Shown: in pieces, positions 5,991 to 6,357 of the stretch | Position numbering within the stretch: the stretch's first letter is position 1 | Layout of the letters: each line of letters opens with the position of its first letter | From: Acidimicrobiia bacterium | GTDB taxonomy: Bacteria; Actinomycetota; Acidimicrobiia; Acidimicrobiales; SZUA-35 | Assembly: GCA_029857855.1 (NCBI GenBank) | Contig: JAOUGG010000153.1 | Coordinates: 1 to 6,357 of the forward strand | DNA: 6,357 bases | Reading direction: 5' to 3' | Program-made: the position numbers and the translations under genes | Notes under the pieces: generated by a model | The model's database searches: none | Told to the model about the DNA's origin: nothing | The model's input: the letters and a program-made list of their open reading frames with translations, nothing else

Positions 5991-6032
5991 TCGGGCTGGG
6001 GAGATTCGAACTCCCGACCTCTTGACCCCCAG
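5991..6032 (-). tRNA. 3' half of tRNA-Pro(GGG): probable integrase attachment site
   Basis: Read on the minus strand, 42 nt fit a tRNA 3' half exactly: anticodon loop CTGGGGG (6026-6032, anticodon GGG), anticodon-stem 3' strand TCAAG, variable region AGGTC, T arm GGGAG-TTCGAAT-CTCCC with a perfect 5-bp stem, acceptor strand CAGCCCG and discriminator A at 5991. No CCA is encoded. The 5' half is absent: the bases before the loop (CTTTT) cannot pair properly with TCAAG, and no D arm or acceptor 5' strand (CGGGCTG) follows. A tRNA 3' segment that begins in the anticodon loop is the classic duplicate left by tyrosine-integrase insertion. By that logic DNA right of 6032 is element-derived and DNA left of 5991 is chromosomal. 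It is not a functional tRNA. Confidence 0.8.
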
Positions 6033-6282
6033 AAAAGTTAGAGCCGTCCGAGCCAGTCCGCCAGCGTCCGGATAGGCCTGTTCTGTACGGACTGCAGTCC
6101 ACACAGTTCCACCATCCGACAGAGTCCAGTGCGTTCTTGAATTCCATACATTTTACCTACATCGCCCAAGGCCCTTCGACGGTCTGACAAGCCGGCCGGC
6201 CCAAGACCATTCTCACCGCGTGGGGTTCAGGTCTGTGGGGCGAGTTTGACCCAAAGTTGTGATGGCCTCGGGTGGCCACCGT
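6033..6282. other. Non-coding stretch beside the attachment site
   Basis: I see no convincing gene. The stretch has an AT-rich patch (about 6130-6162), a 24-bp dyad (6083-6106), and an imperfect GGTCT...AGACC stem with a GCCGGCCGGC core (6181-6208). It would be element-side DNA if the tRNA fragment is an attachment junction. Confidence 0.45.
6083..6106. repeat. 24-bp interrupted dyad next to the tRNA fragment
   Basis: A perfect 12-bp palindrome, GGACTGCAGTCC (6089-6100), is flanked after two bases on each side by CTGT and ACAG, so 20 of 24 positions are symmetric. It lies about 50 bp from the attachment-site core. Such dyads are typical binding sites for dimeric regulators, and arm sites for recombinase or excisionase also occur at this distance. 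The target protein is unknown. Confidence 0.5.
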
Positions 6283-6294
6283 GGGAGTGATGAA

Positions 6295-6357
6295 ATGATG
6301 GTGTGGTGGCCGCTGGGGCGTGGTCGCCGCGTGTACTTGGAGCTTCGAGCCCGTCCA
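6295..6357 (+). CDS. Start of an unidentified gene, cut by the right edge
   Basis: ATG 6295 (a second ATG follows at 6298) has GGGAG at 6283-6287 with a 7-nt spacer, and the frame stays open for 21 codons to the window edge. The visible peptide (MMVWWPLGRGRRVYLELRAR...) is too short to assign. The good ribosome binding site is the main support. Confidence 0.35.
   Translation, partial: MMVWWPLGRGRRVYLELRARP

Noticed and set aside
5976..5991. ACAAG/CTTGT hairpin as a tRNA terminator
   Set aside because: The stem is only 5 bp, the T-run is in the loop rather than after the stem, and it overlaps the tRNA discriminator base.
6044..6155. Short minus-strand frame of about 36 codons ending just before the tRNA fragment, with a TAAAAT -10-like box (6150-6155)
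   Set aside because: It looked like a possible integrase C terminus next to its attachment site, but there is no catalytic Tyr motif, no -35 at a proper distance and no ribosome binding site.

Overview
This is a GC-rich window whose coding regions have strongly G/C-ending codons and use GTG as well as ATG starts. That, and the closest gene set I can recall, suggest an actinobacterium (mycobacterial-type or a deeper actinobacterial lineage). I cannot name the species.

Layout, left to right. (1) Positions 1-374 carry a decayed N-terminal piece of a tyrosine-recombinase integrase on the minus strand and the 5' region of the first operon. (2) Positions 375-3110 are a compact plus-strand operon of three genes: a phosphoribosyltransferase fused to an alpha/beta hydrolase, a CapA-type metallophosphatase that overlaps it by ATGA, and an archease 7 nt further on. 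(3) Positions 3116-4830 are a convergent minus-strand operon: an 88-residue unrecognised protein followed by a full-length RtcB RNA ligase with all metal and guanylylation residues. Archease and RtcB, which work together, meet tail to tail with 5 nt between their stop codons. (4) Positions 4831-5200 form the region upstream of the 88-residue gene. It holds a motif resembling the mycobacterial DosR (dormancy) box, a 16-bp palindrome and a doubtful 94-residue ORF. (5) Positions 5154-5588 are a 3'-truncated IS110-family transposase on the minus strand. Its start codon sits directly behind a 12-bp inverted repeat that contains its Shine-Dalgarno sequence. (6) Positions 5692-6294 have no convincing gene. 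They contain the 3' half of a tRNA-Pro(GGG), typical of an integrase attachment site, and a 24-bp dyad. (7) A short ORF with a good ribosome binding site runs off the right edge.

Biology. From memory, the four recognised genes all have counterparts in the Mycobacterium tuberculosis DosR dormancy regulon (Rv0571c, Rv0574c, Rv2630, Rv2631). There they lie in two separate places; here they are packed together. With RtcB plus archease (RNA 3'-phosphate ligation and repair) and a DosR-like box, this looks like a stress or dormancy module. It is flanked by integrase, IS and tRNA-attachment remnants, so it sits in or beside a mobile or accessory region. The dormancy link is inference from gene content and one motif, not proof.
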